Positions 8,122 through 16,084 of a stretch of DNA of 64,000 nt are shown piece after piece (the stretch's first letter is position 1; the number at the start of each line of letters is the position of its first letter). The notes below the pieces were generated by a model. The model saw only the letters and a program-made list of their open reading frames with translations, did not search any database and was not told the origin of the DNA. The position numbers were made by a program, and so were the translations under genes. Source of the stretch: an uncultured Prevotellaceae bacterium (GTDB lineage Bacteria > Bacteroidota > Bacteroidia > Bacteroidales > Bacteroidaceae); contig CACXIP010000008.1 of the NCBI GenBank assembly GCA_902767775.1, forward strand, positions 62,001-126,000. Reading direction: 5' to 3'.

Positions 8122-8177
8122 TGCGACAGACCAACCATGTTGCGACATATCCCTGAAAGACCACCAAAATCTGTCGT
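8122..8177 (-). promoter_or_regulatory. Putative regulator-binding element, copy 2 (TGCGACA repeats)
   Basis: Direct repeats TGCGACA (8122-8128) and TGCGACA (8141-8147), then an inverted TGTCGT (8172-8177). The element begins 53 bp from the -7 box (8122 versus 8069), identical to copy 1 at 4177-4231. Confidence 0.5.
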
Positions 8178-8255
8178 AAATGTAAGATTTCTCGTTGAAT
8201 TTTGCTCTTTTACAGAGACAGACTGCATTAGGATGAAATAAGAAAGGAAAGAAAA

Positions 8256-9038
8256 ATGATACAAGAGAAGTGTATGGCATGGGCGCTGCTTGTCGTGGCG
8301 CTGGTCACGAATGGTTGCAAGACCAATGAAATGACAGGAGAGCAATCGCTGGAAGTAGAGCGCCAGGAATGTGTGATGAGGGGCATCAACCATCCGATAA
8401 CTGGGAAGCCCTATGACATCGGTGCTGCCATCGATGCTCCCGTGAAGGGACGTCAGGTGCTGATGGACAGCATCGTTACGTTTCTCAATCAAGAGCTGTA
8501 TGAGTTCTATGAATCTGACGAGCCTGGTTTCCTGACTTATGATGAGGTGGCTACTTCCGACAGCCGTCATCTGCTGGCCCATTATCAGGAGGTCTACAAG
8601 GAACAATTGGAAAAAGACAGCGACCGTGTGAGTTTTGACTACCTCGAGGTGGTGTTGGCGGCACAGACCGATTCCTATGTCACATACGAGAGCAACTGGT
8701 CGTTTTATGGTGAGGGGCTGACTATCAGCCAAAACTGGGTGACCTTCAGAAAGAGTGACGGTCGCAGATTTGACTGCGTCATCAGCAACGACAATCTGTT
8801 GCGTTTCATGGATGAGCATCCCGACTTGCGCAGCAGTGATGTGTGGGGCGATATCCAATTCAAACTCAGCAATGGGAAGGATGTATCGGGCTTGTTGGAG
8901 AACACCGGGCTGGTGAACGACTCGGTGATGCACCAGCATTGCTATGCCAACGGCATATTCGAGACCATGACATACGACTTGCCCACCATCCTGCCTTATC
9001 TTTCCAAAGAGGTGCAGGATTTGGTGAAAGGTCAATGA
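8256..9038 (+). CDS. Putative lipoprotein with DUF3298/RsiV-like layout
   Basis: A 260-aa protein with a lipoprotein-type signal (MAWALLVVALVTNGC, lipid Cys21 counting from ATG 8256). The mature region, DSIVTFLNQELYEFYES, LEVVLAAQTDSYVTYESNWSF, LTISQNWVTFRKSDGRRFD, then a helical C terminus, recalls the Bacteroidales proteins with a DUF3298/RsiV-like fold in which a YxxxxGGAHG-like strand precedes 'vtFdkkTGkrl'. The motif WVTFRKSDGRRF fits that strand but the GGAH motif is absent, so the assignment is a suggestion only. No promoter consensus was found directly upstream. Start alternatives: ATG 8274 (M7). Confidence 0.68.
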   Translation: MIQEKCMAWALLVVALVTNGCKTNEMTGEQSLEVERQECVMRGINHPITGKPYDIGAAIDAPVKGRQVLMDSIVTFLNQELYEFYESDEPGFLTYDEVATSDSRHLLAHYQEVYKEQLEKDSDRVSFDYLEVVLAAQTDSYVTYESNWSFYGEGLTISQNWVTFRKSDGRRFDCVISNDNLLRFMDEHPDLRSSDVWGDIQFKLSNGKDVSGLLENTGLVNDSVMHQHCYANGIFETMTYDLPTILPYLSKEVQDLVKGQ

Positions 9039-9090
9039 TTGCATCATACTCAGAAGTGACATTCCCAAAGAATAAAGTGGCATTATCCAA

Positions 9091-9121
9091 TTGGATGTGT
9101 CACTTTTTTGCATTATATTTG
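9091..9121 (+). promoter_or_regulatory. Promoter of the GH30 gene
   Basis: TTGG (9091-9094), 19 bp, TATATTTG (9114-9121). The -7 box is consensus and the -33 box partial. It leaves an untranslated leader of about 130 nt before ATG 9256, in which no folded element was recognised. Confidence 0.55.
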
Positions 9122-9255
9122 CAAACAAAATAGTATTGACCACTATTGATGTATCATGTTATTGTGGAAAGCAAACATGCCGTTATTGATGGTCAGCAAT
9201 GCCCATTCACAATTCCTAATAATTGAAAATCAAGTTGATAACTAACTAATGAGAT

Positions 9256-11763
9256 ATGAATAGCTTTAAACTGAAACGTCTGTTTTTTACACTTCTGGGC
9301 ATGGCAATGGTTTTGACCGCCCAGTCTCAGTTGAGTTTTACTTCACCCACAACGTTGTTTGTGATGCACAGCAGCGGCAACCATCTGAAGATGGCGAGCG
9401 ACTATGGCGGACAGTTGGAGGCCCCCAATGCTGCCAATGCCCAGCGGATGACCATTGTGCCCAACGGCAAAGGCTATTATTATATCAGGACGGCGGGCAA
9501 GCGCTATCTGTCGAAGGTGAACACGTGGAACACGTCGTTTGTCACTGATTCAACCTCCGACAACGCTCTGTTCTCGTTTGAGCAGGCTCAGGGTGCGTAT
9601 ATCCGCATTCGCTGCAAGGGCAACGGCCTCTGCATAGGAACAGACAGCAACGATGCCGGCAGTAAGGTCTATTCCGACAAGAACGGCTCTGACATGAAGC
9701 ACTTCTGGTTTTTCAGCGACAAGGCGAACGGCACCGTGCCCACCGACACGCTCTCCTATGCGGTCTTTCCCTCGGTCGTACGTCAGAAGTTTGATGGATG
9801 GGGTGTCTCGCTCTGCTGGTGGGCTGGCATGTGCGGTAAGTGGAGCGATAAGAAAATTGATGAGATTGTGACGTGGTTGACCAGTCCTACGGGTTTGAAT
9901 TACAGCCATTTCCGCTATAATATTGGCGGTGGCGATGACCCAGAGAACAAAAACTGCACGCCCCACCACATGGGCAACGGCAAAGGCCTGCGGGCAGAGA
10001 TGGAGGGCTTCAAGGATTTCTCAGGTGATGTATATCACTGGGACCGCGACGAGGCTCAGCGCAAGATAATGCTGAAGATACGTGAGAAGCGGCCAGACGC
10101 CGTGTTCGAGGCGTTCAGCAATTCATGTCCTTACTACATGACCTACAGCGGGTGTGTGAGTGGAAATGCCGATGGTGGAAAAGACAACCTGAAGCCCGAG
10201 TACTACGAGGAGTTTGCCCACTATCTGGTGGATGTTTGCAAGCATTACAAGGATGAATATGGCATAGAGTTCAAGACACTGGAGCCGTTCAACGAGTCGG
10301 TGACCAATTTCTGGTATGCCAACGGTCCGCAGGAGGGATGCCACTTCGACTATGCTTCGCAGGTGAAGTTCATCAAGGTGCTCAAACCCATTCTCGACGA
10401 GTCGGGACTATCCACCGTAATCTCGGCATCCGACGAGACCAACGTGGGACTGGCCGTCAACGGCTACAAGGCATACAAGCAGGGCGGAGTGCTCTCAAAG
10501 ATAGGACAATGGAACACCCACACCTATTCGGGAAGCAATGCCGACCGCGTACACATGGCTTTCCTGGCTCATCAGGACAAGATGCCTCTCTGGATGAGCG
10601 AGGTGGGCGCTGGCGGCAACGGTATTGGCGGCAACCTGAGTCTGGCACAGAAGCTGTTCGACGACATGCGCTACCTGCAGCCCGAGACATGGATTGACTG
10701 GCAGTATATGGAAGAAGCTAACGACCAGTGGTGTACTATCCGTGGCAGCTTCAGCCAGCAGACCTACTCAAGGGTGAAGAACTTCTATGTGCGCCAGCAG
10801 TGCTCTCGCTTCATCAAGAGCGGCTACAACATCGTGGCATCGCTCAACGACCAGTCGCTGGCTGCCATGAATGAGGCGCAGGACACGCTCGTGCTTGTGC
10901 TGCTGAACGAGGGCAGTCTGGCCTATCACTGTGTAGATTTGTCGCAGATGGGCAACTTGCCCGATGCCAGTGCCATCAAAGCATACCGTACATCTTCGGC
11001 AGAAAGTTTGAAGAGTGTGGAAGACTTCACGCTCGACGGGTTCTCGCTGATGGTCAAGCTCCCCACACAGAGCATCACCACGCTCGTGCTGCCCGTTGGT
11101 GGCATTGCTGCCGGGCAGCAGCTTGAGGAAGACGTGGAATACATCATCGTGCCACGCCACAACCTGACCACCGCACTGACTGCCGCAGCAAACGGAGCGG
11201 TGACCATAGAGAACACCACGTATGGCGATGGCCAGCGCTGGAGGCTCAAAGGGGCTGACGGCTCTCCCGTCGATAACGCAGGTCCTTTCATCCTCGAAAA
11301 TGCGCGAGGCCAGCGGCTGACTTCATTTAGAGCGTCAGGCTTGTCGAAACTGACGGCACAGACTGCGAATTCTTCCGAACAGCAGTTCTATATTGATGCC
11401 ATCGACCTGCCTTACTACAAGATTTCGCCCACCCGCTATCGCAGCTATGCCCTTGACCTTAGCAATACCAACAGCAATGCGGGAACCACAGTGTGTACAT
11501 GGCAATACACGGCCGACACCGATACACCGACCCATCGTCAGTGGATGCTCTGTCCTCTGCGTAGTCATGGTGATGATACAGGCATCAACCAACTGGTTGA
11601 GAGACAGCATGATGCACAAAATGCCACCCATCCCGATGGTGTCTTTGACCTCGCAGGCAGATGCGTGCTCAGCGGTTCAGTCTCCGAGAGTGCATGGCAG
11701 CAGTTGCCTCGTGGCATCTATGTGGTATGCAGAGATGGAGTGAGGAGAGTTATTCAGAAATGA
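9256..11763 (+). CDS. Secreted GH30-type glycosidase (endo-beta-1,6-galactanase-like) with ricin-type flanks
   Basis: An 835-aa exported enzyme. Order: signal peptide (about 1-24); a ricin/beta-trefoil-like region (about 30-155, with YYYIRTAGKRYLSK and LCIGTDSN); a GH30-type catalytic barrel (about 170-600) beginning FDGWGVSLCWWAG; a second trefoil-like region (about 625-770); and a C-terminal sorting-like tail (DLAGRCVLSG ... LPRGIYVVCRDGVRRVIQK). The proposed acid/base is Glu347 in EPFNES and the nucleophile Glu449 in WMSEVGAGG, both in the positions expected for clan GH-A. FGWGxSLCWWA and the GGGDDP motif are typical of the beta-1,6-galactanase branch; xylanase or glucosidase activity cannot be excluded. 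It likely acts outside the cell on galactan side chains and may supply the polysaccharide locus at 18-41 kb. Confidence 0.85.
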   Translation: MNSFKLKRLFFTLLGMAMVLTAQSQLSFTSPTTLFVMHSSGNHLKMASDYGGQLEAPNAANAQRMTIVPNGKGYYYIRTAGKRYLSKVNTWNTSFVTDSTSDNALFSFEQAQGAYIRIRCKGNGLCIGTDSNDAGSKVYSDKNGSDMKHFWFFSDKANGTVPTDTLSYAVFPSVVRQKFDGWGVSLCWWAGMCGKWSDKKIDEIVTWLTSPTGLNYSHFRYNIGGGDDPENKNCTPHHMGNGKGLRAEMEGFKDFSGDVYHWDRDEAQRKIMLKIREKRPDAVFEAFSNSCPYYMTYSGCVSGNADGGKDNLKPEYYEEFAHYLVDVCKHYKDEYGIEFKTLEPFNESVTNFWYANGPQEGCHFDYASQVKFIKVLKPILDESGLSTVISASDETNVGLAVNGYKAYKQGGVLSKIGQWNTHTYSGSNADRVHMAFLAHQDKMPLWMSEVGAGGNGIGGNLSLAQKLFDDMRYLQPETWIDWQYMEEANDQWCTIRGSFSQQTYSRVKNFYVRQQCSRFIKSGYNIVASLNDQSLAAMNEAQDTLVLVLLNEGSLAYHCVDLSQMGNLPDASAIKAYRTSSAESLKSVEDFTLDGFSLMVKLPTQSITTLVLPVGGIAAGQQLEEDVEYIIVPRHNLTTALTAAANGAVTIENTTYGDGQRWRLKGADGSPVDNAGPFILENARGQRLTSFRASGLSKLTAQTANSSEQQFYIDAIDLPYYKISPTRYRSYALDLSNTNSNAGTTVCTWQYTADTDTPTHRQWMLCPLRSHGDDTGINQLVERQHDAQNATHPDGVFDLAGRCVLSGSVSESAWQQLPRGIYVVCRDGVRRVIQK

Positions 11764-11769
11764 CCTCTC

Positions 11770-11898
11770 GGCTCTTACGTTGGTGTTGCCGAGTAGGAAG
11801 ATGACGATGTAAATTTCCATGAGCGCATGACAGAGATTCATGCAGAACTGGCACAACTGAACAGTGAGGCTAACACTTTGATGGACGAAATACAATAA
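11770..11898 (+). pseudogene. hsdM: C-terminal relic of a type I restriction methylase (hsdM)
   Basis: Between the GH30 stop and the YhcG start, one frame reads GSYVGVAE, a TAG stop (11794-11796), then EDDDVNFHERMTEIHAEL and AQLNSEANTLMDEIQ to TAA (11896-11898). This matches the known C terminus of HsdM (RYVGxAExEDD...F.EKM..L.AEL..Q..ES..LE..I). No longer HsdM sequence lies upstream, because the GH30 gene ends at 11763. So about 42 codons survive, with an in-frame stop. It directly precedes a YhcG-family gene, which in many Bacteroidales type I loci lies next to hsdM. Confidence 0.6.
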
Positions 11899-11915
11899 GC
11901 ATGGGAGGAACTGAA

Positions 11916-13130
11916 ATGAACGAGTTAGAGAAGAACAACGAAAAACTGCAACAGGCCGTAGCTGTTATCAAAGAGGCTATCCTACAAGGTCAGTACGAGG
12001 CTGCCAAAGGGGTGAACCGCATACAGTTGGCGGTATATTTTGGTATAGGCAAATATGTGTCGCAACATTCGCGTAAAGGCACGTGGGGTACTGGCGCGTT
12101 GGAGACCATCAGTGGCCAGCTGCGCCGTGAGCTACCAGGATTGAGAGGCTATTCTGCAACCCAATTGAAAGAAATGCGTCTTTTTTATGAGGCATGGATA
12201 ATGCTTGATGCCAATTCGTCGGTTGTAACCGGCGAATTAGAGAATCCGGCAATTGTAAATGTCGAAATGGAGACTGTCAATCCGTCGGTCGCAACCGACG
12301 AATTACAAACAACAGAAAATCATATAGATATATACCACGTTATACAAATCCCTAATATTGCGGAGTTCCCTATTGAGGATTTCTTTAAGGTACCATTTAC
12401 GCATCACTCACGCATTGTGGCAGGTGCAAAAGCACTCGAAGCACGTTATTACTACATCCATCGCACAGCAGAAGAACATCTCAGCGTTGATACTTTAAAG
12501 AAATTGATAAAACAAGATGCCTACGGCCATCGTGAGCAGATGCCAAGCAATTTCACAAAGACCATCTCCAATGCCGCAATGATGCGCAAGGCTGTGATGA
12601 TGTTCAAAGACTCTTATATGCTGGATTTCATCAACGTGGAGGAGATTGGCATTCGAGACAGCATCGACGTGGATGAACGGGTAGTTGAGCGTGAGATTGT
12701 AAACAAAGTGAAGAACTTTATCATGACCATAGGCCGTGACTTTGCGTTCATCGGCAACCAGCAATTGTTAGAGGTGTACGGCGTAGAGCATTTCCCCGAC
12801 CTGTTGTTTTTCAATCGAGAACTGAATGCAATGGTGGCGATTGAACTGAAAATGGGGGAATTCAAAACCAGTTATCTAGGGCAACTGATGGGCTATCTGA
12901 CTATTTTGGACGAGAAGATTCGTAAACCTCACGAGAACCCCAGCATTGGCATCGTTTTATGCAAGTCGGCCAACCGTGAGTATGTGGAGTTTATGATTCG
13001 CGATTATTCGAAGCCCATGGGCGTTGCCACTTATAAGACTGCAGACGAGATGCCTGAGAACATACGCAAAGCCCTGCCCGATATGGAAGATTTAAGAAAA
13101 CTCTTAAGCGAAAAGAAAGAGGAAGTTTAG
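11916..13130 (+). CDS. YhcG/DUF1016-family PDDEXK nuclease-like protein
   Basis: A 404-aa protein from ATG 11916, which follows a GGAGGAA purine run; an alternative ATG at 11901 adds 5 residues. The N-terminal DUF1016 helical domain (about 1-90, QYEAAKGVNRIQLAVYFGIG, GALETISGQLRRELPGLRGYS) is followed by a low-complexity linker (about 95-145) and a C-terminal PDDEXK domain with Asp295 (FPDLLFF) and Glu310-x-Lys312 (VAIELKMGEF). YhcG proteins are found in type I restriction loci and in defence islands; their molecular role is not settled. The linker DNA contains two palindromes (12213-12239, 12279-12305). Downstream ATG follows with a 1-nt gap. It probably lost its restriction partner and may be a solitary relic or an independent nuclease. 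Confidence 0.85.
   Translation: MNELEKNNEKLQQAVAVIKEAILQGQYEAAKGVNRIQLAVYFGIGKYVSQHSRKGTWGTGALETISGQLRRELPGLRGYSATQLKEMRLFYEAWIMLDANSSVVTGELENPAIVNVEMETVNPSVATDELQTTENHIDIYHVIQIPNIAEFPIEDFFKVPFTHHSRIVAGAKALEARYYYIHRTAEEHLSVDTLKKLIKQDAYGHREQMPSNFTKTISNAAMMRKAVMMFKDSYMLDFINVEEIGIRDSIDVDERVVEREIVNKVKNFIMTIGRDFAFIGNQQLLEVYGVEHFPDLLFFNRELNAMVAIELKMGEFKTSYLGQLMGYLTILDEKIRKPHENPSIGIVLCKSANREYVEFMIRDYSKPMGVATYKTADEMPENIRKALPDMEDLRKLLSEKKEEV
12213..12239. repeat. Intragenic palindrome, copy 1
   Basis: A hairpin of the form AATTCGTCGGTTG-TAA-CCGGCGAATTA in the linker of the YhcG gene, encoding NSSVVTGEL. It is related to copy 2 at 12279-12305. Confidence 0.6.
12279..12305. repeat. Intragenic palindrome, copy 2
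   Basis: A hairpin of the form AATCCGTCGGTCG-CAACCGACGAATTA, 66 bp from copy 1 in the same reading frame, encoding NPSVATDEL. Both keep the reading frame open. Confidence 0.6.
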
Positions 13131-13131
13131 T

Positions 13132-13446
13132 ATGGAAGAGAATCATAATTTCTACTCATTGGTAGGAAACATCGGTCAATTAATGGAAATGCAAGACTCG
13201 GCGAATGACTACTATTCTGCTGGGCTTTATCGTGCGATGTTCCGTAATGAAACAGACCTTAACAAACTGGACTACAACTATGCCGACCATATATTGGGGT
13301 ATGCTGAGTTTGGTTGCAAGAATGCCATTGAGGATTATAGAAACTACCTTCTTTATGTAAAAAAGTTATATCCTTCCAAGTATCCTGAGTATGCAAAAAT
13401 GCTGGAAAATGCCATTGAACAAGACGAAGAGGAGGACGAGGCATGA
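13132..13446 (+). CDS. Small acidic protein coupled to the YhcG gene
   Basis: A 104-aa protein starting one nucleotide after the YhcG stop (TAG-T-ATG), a spacing that suggests translational coupling. Largely helical, with a run of Tyr/Asn (DYYSAGLYRAMFRNETD, LDYNYADHILGYAEFG, YRNYLLYVKKLYP) and a strongly acidic tail (EQDEEEDEA). No signal peptide or membrane segment. I do not recognise the family. By position it could be an accessory or antidote for YhcG, but this is inference. A further stop follows and the next gene has its own promoter. Confidence 0.7.
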   Translation: MEENHNFYSLVGNIGQLMEMQDSANDYYSAGLYRAMFRNETDLNKLDYNYADHILGYAEFGCKNAIEDYRNYLLYVKKLYPSKYPEYAKMLENAIEQDEEEDEA

Positions 13447-13538
13447 GTGAGTGGAAAAAAGCCGGCATTATGGTGGTGTAGCATAAGAATAATTATAATA
13501 AGGCAAAATAGGAATAAAGTAAAAAATAAAATTATTTC

Positions 13539-13569
13539 TTGTCTGTTTTTAGTAAAAAACATATATTTG
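13539..13569 (+). promoter_or_regulatory. Promoter of the subtilase gene
   Basis: TTG (13539-13541), 20 bp, TATATTTG (13562-13569). It lies 43 bp upstream of ATG 13612 and excludes the longer reading from 13447. Confidence 0.65.
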
Positions 13570-13611
13570 CAAGTGAAAACCTGGATAAATCTAAAACAAA
13601 CAGAAAGACTA

Positions 13612-15759
13612 ATGAGAAAATTTTACTTATTTATGATGATGATGGCTGTCAGTATGATGGCCACAGCTCAGGACAAAATTTCGCTGAACGCTCTGCAGTT
13701 GGTCAACCGGCAGCAGAAGTTGGAGCAGCGTGACCGTCGCATCAGTACCATCGATGAACGCATCACCTTGGTAGTCAAAGTGGCTGACGAGGGTGCAGTG
13801 GAGACTTACAATGCCATCCGCTCTGCGGGAGGCCGGATAGAGGGCGTGTTGGGCCAACAGGCCGTAGTCAGTATTCCTGTGTCGGGTGTACAGAGCATTG
13901 CCGCCCTTAAGGGCATCGAGCGCATCGACGCCACCCACACCGGTAAACCGCTGACCGACATCTCAGTGAAGGCAACCAAGGTCAGTGAAATTCTCAACAA
14001 ACCGGCAGGGGCCGCCACGTCGCTGAATGGCAAAGGGGTTATGGTATGCATCATTGACTGGGGGTTCAACTTCACCCATGCCGCTTTCACTGATGGCAAC
14101 GGGAACAGCCGCATCAAGTGTGTCTATCTGATGGATCAGACTGCGACCGATGCTGTAGCAGGGCACAAAAAGTTTACTTACAACGACCCCAATGCTGGCG
14201 AGGTGACAGCACCTGGCTACTACTACGACACCCCGGAGGGCATCAAGGCACTGCCTAAGAACGACGGATTCAACGACACCCACGGTACCCATGCCGCAGG
14301 CATTGCCGTCGGAACAAAGAGTGAGCTGGGATACACCGGAATGGCTCCTGAGGCAGATATCATGCTGATTCCCTTCAAAATGTCATACGACCCCTTGCAC
14401 ATTGAAACCTTCATAGGCGGTTTAGAGAAAGCTCTGATTTTCGCCGTCAACTACGCTAAGCAGAAAAACATCAACCTCATCCTCAGCATGAGCCTTGGCT
14501 GCCATGAGGGTCCGCATAATGGCACCGGCACCATACCTGAGATGCTGAGCGAAGTGGCGAAGGTTGCCATCCCCATCATGTCTTCTGGCAACGAGGGCAG
14601 CGACACCCCGCATATATACAAGAAGTTCACCTCTGCCGACAACACCATTAAGGCCCTGTTGCCCTTGGAAGAGAACAATGTTTCTGGCGAGCCGACCTAC
14701 TCGTCGTCAGGTGTTGTCTACGGAATCTCGCGCCAGGCTGCTGTCACCGGGCAGACCGTCAAAGTGAAGTTGGCCCTCTACCATCAGGACAAGGCAAAAT
14801 GGGAGCACGAGGTGACCTATAAGGTGGGCGACCCCGCCATCACCTGGGGAGCAAGCGGCGACATGTATGAAGATGAACCCACCGCACCCTATGACGAGGC
14901 GCTTGACCCATTCGTCATGGGACCTGTTTCCATCATTGCGGGTACTGTCAATGGCAAACTCAACATCATGGTCAAGGTTAATGGCACCGTCATGCTTAAG
15001 CCCGAAGAGGGTGGGAAACCCGACCCCTTTAGTATCATCATAGAGGGTTACGACGGCTTGGAGATGGACCTTTGGGAAAGCAAAAAATTCGCCAATGCCA
15101 GCGGATATACCCATGCTGACAACGACCTGTCGGCCAACGACTGGGTTTCTACTCCCAACGTCATCAGCGTTGGAGCCTACTGCACCAATACCACAGACCG
15201 CAGACTCACCAAAAAAGACGAAGACAATTCAAATAAATTCACCCTCGGCGACATTGCCCACTTCTCCAGTTACGGCCATTTCTCCAACGGCGTCACGGCG
15301 CCTACGGTATGCGCACCTGGCGTCAACATCGTGTCGAGCATCAACCCGGTATCAATCGAAAAAGAGGACGTACCCAACCAGAAAGCAACCATGATATGGA
15401 AAGACAGTCCGTATGACAGCGCAAGTGGCACCTCGATGGCCTGTCCGCATGTGGCCGGCATCATTGCGCTTTGGCTGCAGGCCAAACCCGGACTGACTTT
15501 TGAGCAAGTGAAGGACGTGCTGAAGAACAGCTGCGACACCGATGAATTTACCGCGAAGGCTCCTCTCCGCTGGGGCTACGGAAAAATCAACGCACAGAAG
15601 GGACTCAACTATCTCCTCACCCTTGACGGTATAGAGGAAGTGCAAAGCACAGTGCCTCAAAGCCAAAGCGAAAAGATTTACGACCTACAGGGCCGCCAGG
15701 TGAGCAATCCCACCCGTGGAATCTATATCGTCGGTGGACGTAAGGTCATAATCAAGTAA
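13612..15759 (+). CDS. Secreted subtilisin-like (S8) serine protease
   Basis: A 716-aa exported protease. ATG 13612 is chosen because it starts the signal peptide MRKFYLFMMMMAVSMMATAQ and lies 43 bp after a consensus promoter. A propeptide-like region (about 25-115, ITLVVKVADEGAV, IKSIAAL-type) precedes the catalytic domain with the triad Asp149 (IIDWGF), His224 (HGTHAAG) and Ser608 (GTSMACPHVAG). A roughly 150-residue insertion lies between His and Ser (about 350-520), perhaps a PA-like or beta-sandwich domain. The C terminus DLQGRQVSNPTRGIYIVGGR is a sorting-like tail. It is probably cell-surface or secreted; substrate unknown. A terminator follows at 15812. Confidence 0.9.
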   Translation: MRKFYLFMMMMAVSMMATAQDKISLNALQLVNRQQKLEQRDRRISTIDERITLVVKVADEGAVETYNAIRSAGGRIEGVLGQQAVVSIPVSGVQSIAALKGIERIDATHTGKPLTDISVKATKVSEILNKPAGAATSLNGKGVMVCIIDWGFNFTHAAFTDGNGNSRIKCVYLMDQTATDAVAGHKKFTYNDPNAGEVTAPGYYYDTPEGIKALPKNDGFNDTHGTHAAGIAVGTKSELGYTGMAPEADIMLIPFKMSYDPLHIETFIGGLEKALIFAVNYAKQKNINLILSMSLGCHEGPHNGTGTIPEMLSEVAKVAIPIMSSGNEGSDTPHIYKKFTSADNTIKALLPLEENNVSGEPTYSSSGVVYGISRQAAVTGQTVKVKLALYHQDKAKWEHEVTYKVGDPAITWGASGDMYEDEPTAPYDEALDPFVMGPVSIIAGTVNGKLNIMVKVNGTVMLKPEEGGKPDPFSIIIEGYDGLEMDLWESKKFANASGYTHADNDLSANDWVSTPNVISVGAYCTNTTDRRLTKKDEDNSNKFTLGDIAHFSSYGHFSNGVTAPTVCAPGVNIVSSINPVSIEKEDVPNQKATMIWKDSPYDSASGTSMACPHVAGIIALWLQAKPGLTFEQVKDVLKNSCDTDEFTAKAPLRWGYGKINAQKGLNYLLTLDGIEEVQSTVPQSQSEKIYDLQGRQVSNPTRGIYIVGGRKVIIK

Positions 15760-15811
15760 GAACGGTGGTAGTTCTTTTTGCGAACACCAAAAGCGTGTTG
15801 GCAAATAGAAG

Positions 15812-15847
15812 AAAAAGCACTTGCGAGAAACTCGCAAGTGCTTTTTC
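15812..15847 (+). terminator. Terminator after the subtilase gene
   Basis: A perfect 16-bp stem (AAAAAGCACTTGCGAG, loop AAA, then the reverse complement) ending in CTTTTTC. It lies 53 bp after the stop and 9 bp before the tRNA gene's 3' end; it can work in both directions. Confidence 0.88.
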
Positions 15848-15855
15848 TTCATTGT

Positions 15856-15928
15856 GGACCAGACAGGGCTTGAACCTGTGACCTCCAGATTATGAGTCTG
15901 TTGCTCTAACCAACTGAGCTACAAGTCC
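15856..15928 (-). tRNA. tRNA-Met (CAT anticodon)
   Basis: On the minus strand, a cloverleaf of 73 nt: GGACTTG acceptor, D-arm GCTCAGTTGGTTAGAGC, anticodon arm CAGAC-TCATAAT-CTG with anticodon CAT, T-arm ACAGG-TTCAAGC-CCTGT, acceptor CTGGTCC; no encoded CCA. Position 6:67 is a U-U mismatch. The elongator-type body fits tRNA-Met; a CAT anticodon tRNA can also be the lysidine-modified tRNA-Ile2, which cannot be separated by eye. It lies alone between the subtilase terminator and ruvB. Confidence 0.9.
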
Positions 15929-16027
15929 GGAAAACTGCCGACGGACAGTTGTTTGGGAATGCAAAAGTAAGGCTATTTCTGCAAATTACCAAATTTTGTG
16001 GAAAAATTTTTTTTGTTCGGATGAAAA

Positions 16028-16059
16028 TTTGGTTTTTCAACACGTTTGCAGTATCTTTG
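16028..16059 (+). promoter_or_regulatory. Promoter of ruvB
   Basis: TTTG (16028-16031), 20 bp, TATCTTTG (16052-16059), a consensus match. The ATG at 16085 is 26 bp downstream. Confidence 0.75.
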
Positions 16060-16084
16060 CCTTTCAAAGAAGAAAAGCCAATCC

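Noticed and set aside
7821-9143. A 440-aa minus-strand reading frame
   Set aside because: It runs antisense through the 8256-9038 gene; only its last 65 codons, after the promoter at 8062-8091, form the real small gene.
13447-13611. N-terminal extension of the subtilase to ATG 13447
   Set aside because: The promoter (13539-13569) lies inside it and the signal peptide starts at ATG 13612.
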